Below, piece by piece: positions 12,665-23,300 of a DNA stretch of 64,000 nt. Positions within the stretch are counted from its first letter, which is position 1, and each line of letters starts with the position of its first letter. The stretch covers positions 46,285,733 through 46,349,732 of the forward strand of contig NC_068571.1 in the NCBI RefSeq assembly GCF_025698545.1. Reading direction: 5' to 3'. The position numbers were made by a program, and so were the translations under genes. The notes below the pieces were generated by a model. The model was not told where the DNA came from and ran no database searches. It saw nothing but the letters and a program-made list of their open reading frames with translations. The DNA is from Gossypium raimondii (lineage: Eukaryota; Streptophyta; Magnoliopsida; Malvales; Malvaceae).

Positions 12665-13909
12665 ATGGATCGTAATCAACATCAAATGGCAATTGCCGGA
12701 GTCGTGGCTTCAGTTTTAGCTTTTGGGGCTCTTTGGATTAAAAAATTAGAAATTTGGAAGGAAATTGCTTCTCGCCCTTGTGTGAATCGAGATTATGAAA
12801 GAGAAAACTATATTAATAGTATTTTATATAGTGGTGACCAGCATTGCATTGATATAATAAGGATGAGACCGATCACCTTTTTTAATTTATGTGATATTCT
12901 TAGTACGAATAATTTGTTACAATCGTCTAAATCTGTCGATATTAGGGAGCAAGTAGTTATATTTTTATATATAATTGGTCATAATGTAAGGTTTCGAGTG
13001 ATTGGATCTAGATATTATAGATCAATTCAGACAGTTCACCATTACTTTAGGGTTGTATTGAGAGCTATTTTGAAATTGTATAGACTAGTTATTAGATTAC
13101 CTGATGAGTCAACTCCTAGTGAAATTAGAAACAATCCAAGGTTTTATCCTTATTTTAAAGATTGTATTGGAGCATTAGATGGAACTCATATTCGTGCATC
13201 CGTTCCACTTAGCATGCAAGGAAGATTTAAATGGCAGTAAAGGGGGACGACACAAAATGTATTGGTCGCCATTACATTTGATTTGAAATTTGCCTATGTT
13301 CTAGCTGGTTGGGAAGGTAGTGCACATGATTCTCGTATTTTAAGTGATGCACTTTCACGCCAAGAGGATTAAGAATTCGAAGGTAATATTTATCACAAAT
13401 AGTTCGAGAAGCTCATAGTTTATCGATATTAATTACGTATTGTAAAATTGTAGGTAAATATTATCTTCTTCGATCTTGGATATGGCATCCGAATTGGATG
13501 TATTACCCCATATCGTGGTGTCGATATCATTTAAAAGAGTTTCTTCTTTGAAGGGCTGAAAATGCAAAGGAACTCTTTAATCTTCGACATTCATCATTAC
13601 GAATCCTTTGTTGAGCGTGTTTTTGGGATTTTGAAGAAAGCGGTTTCGTGTATTAGATCTTTGAACCATTTTGGAATTTTCAAACTCAAGTAGATATAGT
13701 TTTGGCTTGTTGTATCATTCATAATCATATAATGGGAGTTGATCCTAGTGATTTAATTAATCAAGGATTATACGAGAGTCCGAGTTTGATTCGATAATAC
13801 AAACTCTCACGGAGCGAGAAGAAAGAGAAGAAGCAAGAGAATGGTCGCTAAGAGAGATGAGATTGCACAAACTATGTGGACTGATTATATGGCTAGAAAT
13901 ATTAGGTAG
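12665..13909 (+). pseudogene. PIF/Harbinger transposase (DDE nuclease), inactivated
   Basis: The first 191 codons are open from ATG 12665 and end RFKWQ then TAA. The reading resumes without a gap as RGTTQNVL, then AGWEGSAHDSRIL, and meets a second stop after SRQED. Further frame-shifted fragments match the family: a piece ending YHLKEF near 13530 and VERVFGILKK near 13612-13640. The end reads KRDEIAQ.. and WTDYMARNIR before TAG. Candidate DDE residues are Asp in DCIGALDGTH, Asp in SAHDSR and Glu in VERVFG. In active elements this protein cuts and joins the terminal repeats with its Myb-like partner. Here at least two stops and more than one frameshift rule out a full product. Confidence 0.9.
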
Positions 13910-14143
13910 ATTTAGGGCTTAGGGTTATTGTTTCTATGTTATGTATGTTTTAGTGATGTTATTTTTTTTTGTAATTGTTGGTTGGATAATGATATTAAAA
14001 TTTTAGATTGTTGGATTTTGATATATGTCTTGAATTTGTTAGATATTGATTATGTTTTAACATTGTTGGATATTGAATTGATTATTATGTTTTAAGCTTG
14101 TTGGATATTGAAATTATTGACAATGACAATTATTTAATGTAGA

Positions 14144-15036
14144 ATGGGTAAGGGCAACAAAGAAGGGACCTCCAAGCAATTCGTGGACAAAACCGATGGA
14201 ACATGTTTTCCTTGAAATTCTAGCGAGAGGAGGCTCGAAAGGAAATAAGCCTTCTAATACTTTCAAATCGGTTTCTATTAATCGAGTTTAAGCGCCATTT
14301 CGAAAGATTCCAAGTCCAATGCGATCTGAAGCACGTGGAAAATCATTTGAGGACGATAAAAACCAATGGCGATTATATGCAAAATTCGAGGTGAAAGTGG
14401 TTTTGGATGGGATGATAACATGAAAATGATCACATGTGATAGAGCGACATACGATGCAATGATGATGGTAATATATGTATATATATGTTAAGTATATTTC
14501 AATTGTTTTTACTTGTTATTCTAATTGTGTATAATATCCAACAGGCACACAAGAAGTATGAACCATTTTGAATAAAAGCATTGATCATTATGATGAAATG
14601 GTTGTGGTTGTTGGCAAAGATATGGCAATGGGAGTTTTGCGAACATTTCTTGACATAGATTTAGATGATGGTAATGAAGATTCAATGCACGTAGATCTGC
14701 GACAATGAAGAGGCTGAAGAGGTAAGAACAAATGTATCTTCATCTGGCACATCCAAACGTAAAAGAAAAAGTGGTCAAGAAAGTCTCGTTAATGAACAAA
14801 TTAAATTTGTGGGTGAGCAACTTGGCGAAATTGCTAATGCTTTGAAACAATTTACTGCCGACAAGACAAAGATGACTTCTGAACAAGTGATGTCAATGCG
14901 GGAAGAAGGATTTGATGATGAATTCTTGTGTTCTGTGTGTGATTATCTAGGGAGTCATGAATCAGAGGCCAAAATGTTTTTAGTTAAAAGTAAGAAGCAT
15001 AGAAAAATTTGGCTTCAAAAATTTTCTCAGGGTTGA
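14144..15036 (+). pseudogene. PIF/Harbinger ORF1, Myb/SANT-like DNA-binding protein, frameshifted
   Basis: Starts MGKGNKEGTSKQF at ATG 14144. After small indels the frame continues as KGNKPSNTFKSVSINRV, then GWDDNMKMITCDRATYDAM. A probable intron 14468-14544 (gtaata...acag) joins it to AHKKYEP. The downstream open part includes a Lys-rich segment (KRKRKSGQE), a likely nuclear signal, and ends ...KHRKIWLQKFSQG. In this transposon group the protein binds the transposon ends alongside the transposase. Several frame changes in the N-terminal half indicate a dead copy. Confidence 0.82.
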
Positions 15037-15989
15037 AGATATTGATACTTTTATGTGGTGTAATATTATGCACTTGGACAATGTTGTTACTATGTAGTGT
15101 ACTACTAATTATGTATTTGGATAACATTATTTCTAGTACTCATTATGGTTTCAAGCAATTTATAATTATTCAATATTCTTACTAGTACTCATTGTGGATA
15201 ATATTTTTCAATTTATAATGATCAATATTGTAGCTTATTATTGAGTATTATTATAAATAAATCATTGCAATATATGTAAAAATAATTTAAAATATAAAAT
15301 TTATTAATATATATTAATATATGTAAAAACAACTTTTAGGAAAATATTTTGGAAATCATCAAACAATGAAAATATTTTACACAGATTCAATCAAACACCA
15401 GAAAATATTTTCTAGTAAGTCATTTTACAGAAAAGTAAAAAATTTTCCAGAAATCATTTTACGGAAAACATTTTACTGCCAATCAAACAGACCCTAAAAT
15501 AAAAAATTTCCCAACCCAACCCGGTTACCCACCCCCCAAACCCATTTTCGCCTGCATTACTCGAACTGAAAAAAAAAAAACTTAGGAAGAAACCAAACAT
15601 GTCCGTAGCATTATCATCATCTTCTCATCAAATTTCCTTAGCCAACACTCTCACATTAAAAGCTTTTTTAATCGTTAAGCCTTAAAAAGTAATCCGGGAT
15701 TATGTTTACGTTGCGTTTTGGATCGAAATGACAATGAGAAGTAAGGCCTAACTTTAGTGATATAGCCTGTAAGGGCCCTTATCGGTCTAAGCCCAATCGA
15801 ATCTGCGGCACTTGGGTCAAGCACCCGAAAGACGGGATGCAAAGAAGGGACGTTTGGTTTGTGTTCGACGCTAGTGTCGTGTACTTGGATTTAATTTAAT
15901 CCCCCAAGACAAAAATTTCCCAGTTAGGTTTTGGAATAAAAATCCCAAGTTTCTCTTCTTGATTTGCTGTTTTGCTGTGTTCTTGAGAT

Positions 15990-18900
15990 ATGGCAGGGAG
16001 AGAAGTTCGTGAGTACACCAATCTGAGCGACCCCAAAGGCAAGTATGAAAATCGAAACTTGAATCGTAGGTTCCCGATTTGTTCTTTGTTCTTTCTACTG
16101 ATTAAAAATCTTAATTGCAGATAAAAGGTGGGGCAAAGGAAAGGACAAACTGGACGATGAAGATATTGCTTTCCAGCGTATGGTTGCCAAGGTTAGAGCG
16201 TCGCCTCTCCCATCTTTTTCCTTCCTCCTGAATTTTATTATTATTTTTCCTTGGTTTTATGGGAATTGTGTTATGCGAACCCGCCCGCACGCTTTGGACC
16301 TTCTCTTATGGTTTCTTTTGGATATCGATTGTTTTAATGGAATCTGCAGTTTCTAGAATCCCTTACCATTTCAGTGAAAGAGCTCTTGTTGTCCAATGGG
16401 ACACAATGGCTGGTGTTATCTATTACGTAACATCATTCATATGACAGAAACCATTATCAATTCACTGTCTCGTTTCTTTGTTCTTATACATACATCCTAG
16501 AGAGCATTCAACCAAATCAATAGATTATGAGATTGCCATTTGTTTTGCTGAAAATGACTTTGGGAAATCCATTTATCTCAGTTTCTGGTTTTTATGGCCG
16601 AAATTTAAATGGTCTACCTAATAGATTGGTGAAATATTCTTCTTTTTAATCCACGAGATAATTTTGGAAGGAGAGAAGAAAACCTAATCTCTTGTTAGTC
16701 ATCAAAGACCCATATTTCCCTGACACTCACCACACGGACCCTCTCATTACCAACTATCCACCAACACCGCTGTTTTTAGCTGCCTACAACAGCCCTTTCC
16801 TTTTTCTCATACTCCTTTGCTATGTCTACGACCTGCCTTCATTTTCCATGTTCTCTTCTTCCCTCTTCGCCTCCGACATTACTCTCTTTCCTTAATTTTC
16901 CATATAGCTCTGAATCCCTTGTTGTGGTATTTTGTGGCTGCCAAGCTCAATAAGTCACAACCCATCTTTTCATTCCTCAACCACTGTCAACCATTTTCTA
17001 TTTCTATTTTCATTAATTGCTGCTCCATTTCTCATTGGTTTGGACTTCTTTTTTTGGTTAGCATCTAATTTTTTGATATTTTATAAGCTTTGATTAATTT
17101 GTTCAGAAATTTTGCCTAACTTGGCTATGGTGATGGTGAAAATTTATTGATGATAAAAAGGAATGATTCAGGTAGCTTTAACAGGTTTCTACAAATTTGA
17201 GCACTTGATAATCTTATGGTAGTTTGTGGGTTTTGATGTAGAGGGTTAGGGTTTCGATTACCGATAAAGTGTTTCAAAGATGGCAAACAATGGAAAGTAT
17301 TGTCAATAGTTTCATCCAGAGAACAAAATTCATACTGTTACAGAGAAAAGGGTTTTGTTTTCCAAATGTAAAACAAGCATAGCCTTAATATGTACGATAA
17401 TGCTAATTCCTTTAATCATTTCAATTATCTCAATTTTCCTTTGCTGCTAATGCCAGTTCTATCATCTAAAGTTCAAGGTTCAATTAGATATTTGTTTGAA
17501 GGTACAAGAGTGTGCTTGCAAGTTTTTCTAGATCATTTAGATGTACCATGGCATATTATGCCTTGTGTGATCTGGACTTGGGTGAGTATTGGATATGACT
17601 ATGTATTAAGGGCATTTTAATTTTTTCTAAGTTCTGCCCTATATTATGAGGTTTAAATCTGTAAGCTCATAGCTGTCGAATGTGTGGTAGATGCTAGTAC
17701 TTGAAAGGAAATGAAGAGCTAGTAAGATATAATATATCTTTGACAGTTCTAGGACTAGAAGTGGAAGGAATGATGATGTTTGCTATAATTTTAATAATTT
17801 ACTTGTTGAAATAAATCTGGCTGGCATCAATTTCTTGCTATAAATACAAATTTGCGTAGTTTTCTGATAACATGCCCTGGCAGGGATCTTGGCTTCTCCC
17901 ATTGGGCTTTTGATACAAGCAGATGCAAGAGGTTGCTGGAGAACGTGGAGGCTACCTACATGGGCGAGGCGGTAGCTCTTCTATATCTGTCCCTACATCT
18001 TGAGACCCCAATAGATTTTTCTTTTGATAAATCTATATATTATTATGTATTATTTATGCAGCTTTGGACAGTGATGATTTACTCTATCTCAAGGAGCAGA
18101 TGGAAGCAGAGGAGGATGCTGAACGCCTCCTGCGCCGTACCGAGAAACGGGCATTTGCTGCATTTAAGATATCCTATTTTGAACATTTTTTGTGACTCTT
18201 GCTCCCCATGCCATGTAGATTTTGAGCTTTTATTTGGCAAATAATTAATTGAATTCACTGCCACGTGCTTTTAATGCATTGGTTTCTTGCCACATTTTTA
18301 TTATATTTCTGTCATTGTTCTTGCTGGTTGCCTGCTTTGTGTTTGCTTCTTACAACATTTTATGCCACTTGGTAAAAGACATAGGATGAGCATGATTTTG
18401 TTTAAAGTATTATGTGCTGAAATATGTAGGTTCATCACTGTAACTTTTATTCGCGAAGAGCTCATGATTGTTAAAGAAAATGAAAGTTATTTTGTTTGTT
18501 ATGGTGTTTCTCTTGTGTTAGATCACGCAGTTTAGGTTGAGCAGAGTCCAATTGTTCATTGCTACTCCGGTTTGCTTTGATTTTGTTGCAAACCTAGCAG
18601 CTGATTCGTCAGTGGAAAGTAATCGCCTTTTTCTTGAATTTGTGTTCATTTGAGTTTCTTGTTTTCTATTTGCAATTACTACTTTGAAAGAGGAGGAAGA
18701 AATTGTTGATTCCTCAAGTGAACTGTTGTAACATCAACATCGTTATCAGTAGAAGTTTAACTTTCTATGTTGCATGTCTTAGAATTCTAGCATCAGTTCC
18801 CACTTTGTTTTCTCAGTTGCATTAGATTACTTGACGAGTTGTTTCATATCACACAAAGTTGATCTTGAATACTGTATAGTTTTGTCTACCTAGTACATGT

Positions 18901-19368
18901 TTTATATTGGTGCTCACTTTTTCTTAACCACTTGACACAAAGCTGCAAGTTTAGCAGATTCCTCACCTGCATCCTTTCCTCTTCCCCTTCGAGTTGAACC
19001 CAAGCCAAAGAGTGGAATCAGGTTTCTCTCTCTCTCTCTCACTTATAAAATATTTATAGTTATATTTATATTTCTGGACACTGTTATGTTGTTATTATTT
19101 TAATTTACCATTTTCTGTTAACTTCTTTGTTTTGCAGACAGCAAGATTTGCTGAAAAAAGTTGTGGAAGTTAAACCGAAACGGCCCAAAATTTCATCCCC
19201 CTCGAGCTCTGAGCCTGAGGGGAATCAATCCAATTTACAATCTCAGGGGCAGGAGTCCAACCTTGAGAAGAAGATTGGGCATTGTGTTTCGGAATCAAAT
19301 ACAGCAGAAAAGCAGAATAAGGTGGAAAAGTCTACCAAATCCTTATTAGGCTTAGCCTATGCAAGTTC

Positions 19369-19400
<32 letters not shown>

Positions 19401-19402
19401 GA
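15990..19402 (+). CDS. Plant-conserved acidic protein of unknown function, with GC-AG and U12 AT-AC introns
   Basis: Exons: 15990-16038, 16121-16191, 17923-17971, 18062-18168, 18939-19021, 19138-19402; 207 residues. I recognise the family only as a conserved, uncharacterised plant protein. N-terminus MAGREVREYTNLSDPKD, then charged KRWGKGKDKLDDEDI, then MQEVAGERGGYLHGRGALD, then a helix rich in Glu and Arg (LKEQMEAEEDAERLLRRTEK). The middle is Pro/Lys-rich (RVEPKPKSG, VKPKRPKISS). The end reads SLLGLAYASS followed by ten Asp from a GAT repeat. No signal peptide or membrane segment. Intron 1 begins GC rather than GT. Intron 4 begins ATATCCTATT and ends AC, matching the minor (U12) class. Both fit the frame exactly, and no GT-AG alternative keeps the conserved protein. 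Role not assigned. Confidence 0.88.
16039..16120 (+). other. GC-AG intron (intron 1)
   Basis: The junction reads CCCAAAG then gcaagtatg, and the intron ends ttgcag before ATAAAAGG. Using GC as donor joins DPK to DKRWGKG, as the family requires. The donor matches the strong GC-type consensus AG/GCAAGT. Confidence 0.85.
18169..18938 (+). other. U12-type AT-AC intron (intron 4)
   Basis: The donor reads AAG then atatcctatt, close to the U12 consensus ATATCCTTT. Just before the acceptor is tttttcttaaccac, matching the U12 branch-site consensus TTCCTTAAC, and the intron ends ttgacac. The branch A to acceptor spacing is about 12 bases, in the U12 range. Splicing here joins AFAAFK to KAASLADSS in frame. 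Confidence 0.9.
19370..19399 (+). repeat. (GAT)10 microsatellite coding for poly-Asp
   Basis: Ten perfect GAT units directly before the TGA stop of the preceding gene. Length polymorphism between accessions would change the number of C-terminal Asp residues. Confidence 0.95.
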
Positions 19403-20330
19403 CTGATATATACATGCATTTGACTTGTAATCTACATGAACATGAACATGACTTTGTTTTTGTTTTTCTCCCCCCATAACAAACGCTCACATTTTGTAGT
19501 AGGTTTAATATCGTATTTGACCTTTAGGTATTTTAAGAAAATTTTCAATATGGCATCTTATAAAATAGTATAATGTGGAACCTGTATCATGTATACTACT
19601 ATTTCTTGCGTTATATTGAGTTTGGTATGTTAAAAATACTGACATGGTAAATTATAAAATAGATCAAATATAATCATACTATTAAAATAAATATAACAAC
19701 AATGAGCATGTTCTTTTAAAGGTTCTCTAGTATTGTCAAGTTAAAGTTTAAATTTCATCTACTGTAAATTATGTATGTTTTATTATTATTTTAAGATTTC
19801 ATTTTAAAATGAATGGAATTCTCATAGAAGTAGCATATACGTAGAGGAGGACTGCAAGTTCTTTTTCCTTGTATCTTTGAGGTCAGCCAAAAAGTCTGAT
19901 TAACTAAAGTAATTTTAGGTATCTATAATTTTTTATACCATTAATATTTTAGTAAGTATAAGGGAATCGAATCTTATTTATATAATTTAATAATTAAATT
20001 TAAATAAAAATATTTCCTATTATTTTGACTATATAAAACTTCCATCCAAGGTGGGTCGCAGAATTGACCCCACGCTCAGCACAGCATGTAAGAGAAACAA
20101 TTATGAATCCCAAATAAGAGTCGGATTAAAGGATACCAAATAAAACATCGGTTGAATTTTATTCTAATTTGAGAATCTCAATATACATACGAGTAAAAAT
20201 TAAGAAATACTACTGATTTCCGTAGTTCACAAAATGCACAGTAGCAACCATTACATCACAACTAGGGTAGATAAAGGGGCAGCGAAATAGGAGGGAGCCT
20301 AGAGGCGACAAACGGGAGCGGATACAAATA
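19403..20330. other. Intergenic region between two convergent genes
   Basis: Both neighbours end here, so it should hold two 3' untranslated regions. The remaining sequence, about 19500-20050, is AT-rich with no coding signal. I cannot place polyadenylation sites with confidence. Confidence 0.5.
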
Positions 20331-23300
20331 TCATAATAGTATTTCGTCTTGAACACTGACGTTTAACGTCTTGTGCGGAAGAACAATGCTATTGGTGACC
20401 ACGACTTCATCTTCAACAGTCACTGCTTCTCCTGTAACAGATATGCGAATATGATTAACAGGTTGTCTTACGTAAAGGAAATGGAAAAATAAAACAAAAG
20501 GCAATGTTTGCAAAGTACCAAGAATTGTGATTCCGAGTTTTGCTTTGTAGTCTCCTTCAGCCTGCAATGAGTTGAGTCGATTTGAATTTAGCGTAAAAAT
20601 GGCAGGTAGAAGAGCAAGAAAGAGTCATTCGGCAGGAGACAATCTTGAGAGGAAATTTATGGAGGCTGGTATTCATCATCAGTCTGAAGAACATTCAGCC
20701 TAGGTTACCTAGACTCGGGAGTGAGTGTTGAATATAGCTTTGAATCCAGAAAGGATATGCTCAATTTTTTAAGTTTCTCCGATCATACCTCAAACCCACA
20801 TCCGAATATGTATTAGACACATATGTTGAACACTTGTAAAAAAAGTCTATATAACATAGCTTTTAGTCATCAATATCATGTAAAAATAACCATAAGTTAA
20901 ACTTGCCTGAACACGGGACCATTTCCCGATAGAAGACTTCCACCCTACAATTGCATGAAAAACAACAGCATTTTCCTGAAAACAAAATAAATGAGTCATC
21001 AATCTGGACAAAGCAAATCAATCATGTGTCAGATTCAAGGGAACCTCAGTCAATGTTTTTAAAGCAATTTGAAAACATTGAATTCGGTTGCATACCATGA
21101 TTTCAACGCCATCAAGAATGATACAGCTAATGAGCCTTACACCTGCTCCTATACGCGCATTAGCAGATATTGAGACATTGGGACCGATCTGTTTAACCAT
21201 GTAGCACTAGCAATCAATCCCATGGATGATGCAGGCAACAGAAAAGAAAAAGAATGCTCATATAACGTAAGGAGTAGCACAAACATGGGAGGGAAATAGT
21301 TTTCTAATCTCTGTGGGTGCTAATATTATTTTTGAAAAGCATTTAGGGAATGTGGCAAATAGCATATAAGTGTCGGTAACATATACTTTATCACCCACTT
21401 AAAACAGTCCATTAAACAAATGAACACTTTAATAGGCAAATTACCTAGAACAGCAGCACTCTACTCTCCATCATACATCATGATTAAAACGCAATGAAAA
21501 AGATGTTACCTTGGCACTTGGATGTACTTTTGCTGATGGATGAATATAAACATCGCCAATAATGGTGGCACTTTTTGTACCATCCCCACTAGCCAAAAGA
21601 TTGGGAGAGGTGAACCGAAATTGTGCAAGATACAGGCCAGAACACTTTAAGGACTTTCTGCAGATGTAAACATGGAAAAATCAGGGTTAGTCGAAGGGGA
21701 AGTTATGCTTGGCTTGTTCATTTTATTACGCATTCACTTGGATTTTGTTTGATTTTTTTATTTTAATGTTGGTTTCTGTGTTTTCATTAAAAAAATAATA
21801 CAAAAACTAGGGGGTAAAATGAAGAAGGGGAAGAAAAACGAGGCGGAAGCTACTGAAACAAATTGCACCATACCACAGTTTGGCTTACCCCGGTGTTTTG
21901 ATTTGTTCCCAGAAATCCATGGTCTCATATGTATACAACTTCTTCTTCCCAGCAAAAGGGGTAAGGATGTCTTGATCCAACCTTACAAAATCTGACGGAG
22001 GATTCCTGGTAATAGGAGCTCTTATTAGGATTCATGTTGAGTTTCCAACATAAAGACAAATATTTCTCTATATAAAAGAACGCCAAAGAAAGGCACAACC
22101 AGTACTAAAAATCAAAATATGGGTTGAAACAGCCTGAGGAATATAAGTGTGCGGTTTAGTTTCATTTAGATTCCAGCACCATCTAACTAAAGAAGTGAGT
22201 GTAAACTATTGTTGTATAGCCCCCCGCCCCCCTCAAAAAAATGCCAAATGATCAAATGGATGTTTCAATGGCTTTGAAAAAAAAATTAAACATCATTAAT
22301 CTATTATTAGAATTTTGTGTCAACAGCAAGATTGTTGAGGTAGAATACATGGAAAATGTAAAAAAGATGGCATGCCACATATCATAACTTCATCAGCATA
22401 GGTTGATTTGAATGGAGATAGAGAAGAATTGAAATAAACTAAGTGAATATTTACTTGTGTGATTCATAATGACAGAAAGAGAAGCGAATGAAGTATGCAC
22501 CTAGTATGCTGTAATGCTGTAAAATCAAGAACAGAACAGACATACCTTGTAGCAGACTGGAGGGCTTCAAAGCTGGAAAGACGTCTCAGATTGGCTAGAG
22601 ATGGCAAAACATGAATTGAGATTTTAGTACAATCAAGATTAATGATATTCAGATATAATGGGGATCTGAGCAAAGAAAAAATTTCTACTGATAAGGATGC
22701 GGAAAAATGGCATAGCTTCAAAAGGGAAAAAAAACACTAACCTTCGAAATAATTCACAAAGAAAGAAAAGAGAAAGAAAAAGAAAGATGCCAGTGAATCC
22801 AGTTTATGTTTCCAATGAGTACATAGCCATAGCTACTTTGAAATTAGAAGCACAATTTAAAGATTGTTTATTACTGACCTCTGTCTTTCCGTTGAGAGGA
22901 AACACCTTGGATAGCAGTAAAAATATCTGGTGTAAACACATAGACACCACAGTTGATTCGGTCACTTACCTGCATGATGGCAAGTAATTGGAGCAGAGCA
23001 TCCATTAAATTCAATCAAAGTAACAATAAATAGAGAATATTCCAAATTGTAGTTGAATCTCTGATACTGCACATACGAAAGTTTCAGGTTTCTCTGTATA
23101 ATGTAACAGTTCATTGGTGATGGGATCTGCTACCAACTCCCCAAACTCACTGGCTGATTCAGCTGAAACCTGCAAATAGAGGGGAATAAGGCCAAATGAC
23201 AAAAGAAAATACAAGTCTTAAAATATCACACCACGACAACCAACCTTGATTACTAGGATAGTTCCCATACCACCATATCTTTTGTGAGCCTCTACGAAGG

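Larger units (their letters stand above)
9989..15494 (+). mobile_element. PIF/Harbinger DNA transposon, structurally complete, genes decayed
   Basis: The element starts GGGTCTGTTTGATTGGC (9989) and ends with the exact reverse complement GCCAATCAAACAGACCC (15494). It is flanked by TAA at 9986-9988 and TAA at 15495-15497, the 3-bp TWA-type duplication of PIF/Harbinger elements. Subterminal regions at both ends repeat ggtgtttgattga and ttttccggaaaa-like words. Length 5506 bp. Inside are two genes in the same orientation: a DDE transposase (12665-13909) and a Myb/SANT-like partner (14144-15036), both interrupted by stops or frameshifts. Positions 9989-12664 are a long leader without a supported gene, and 15037-15494 is a 3' tail. 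Confidence 0.92.
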
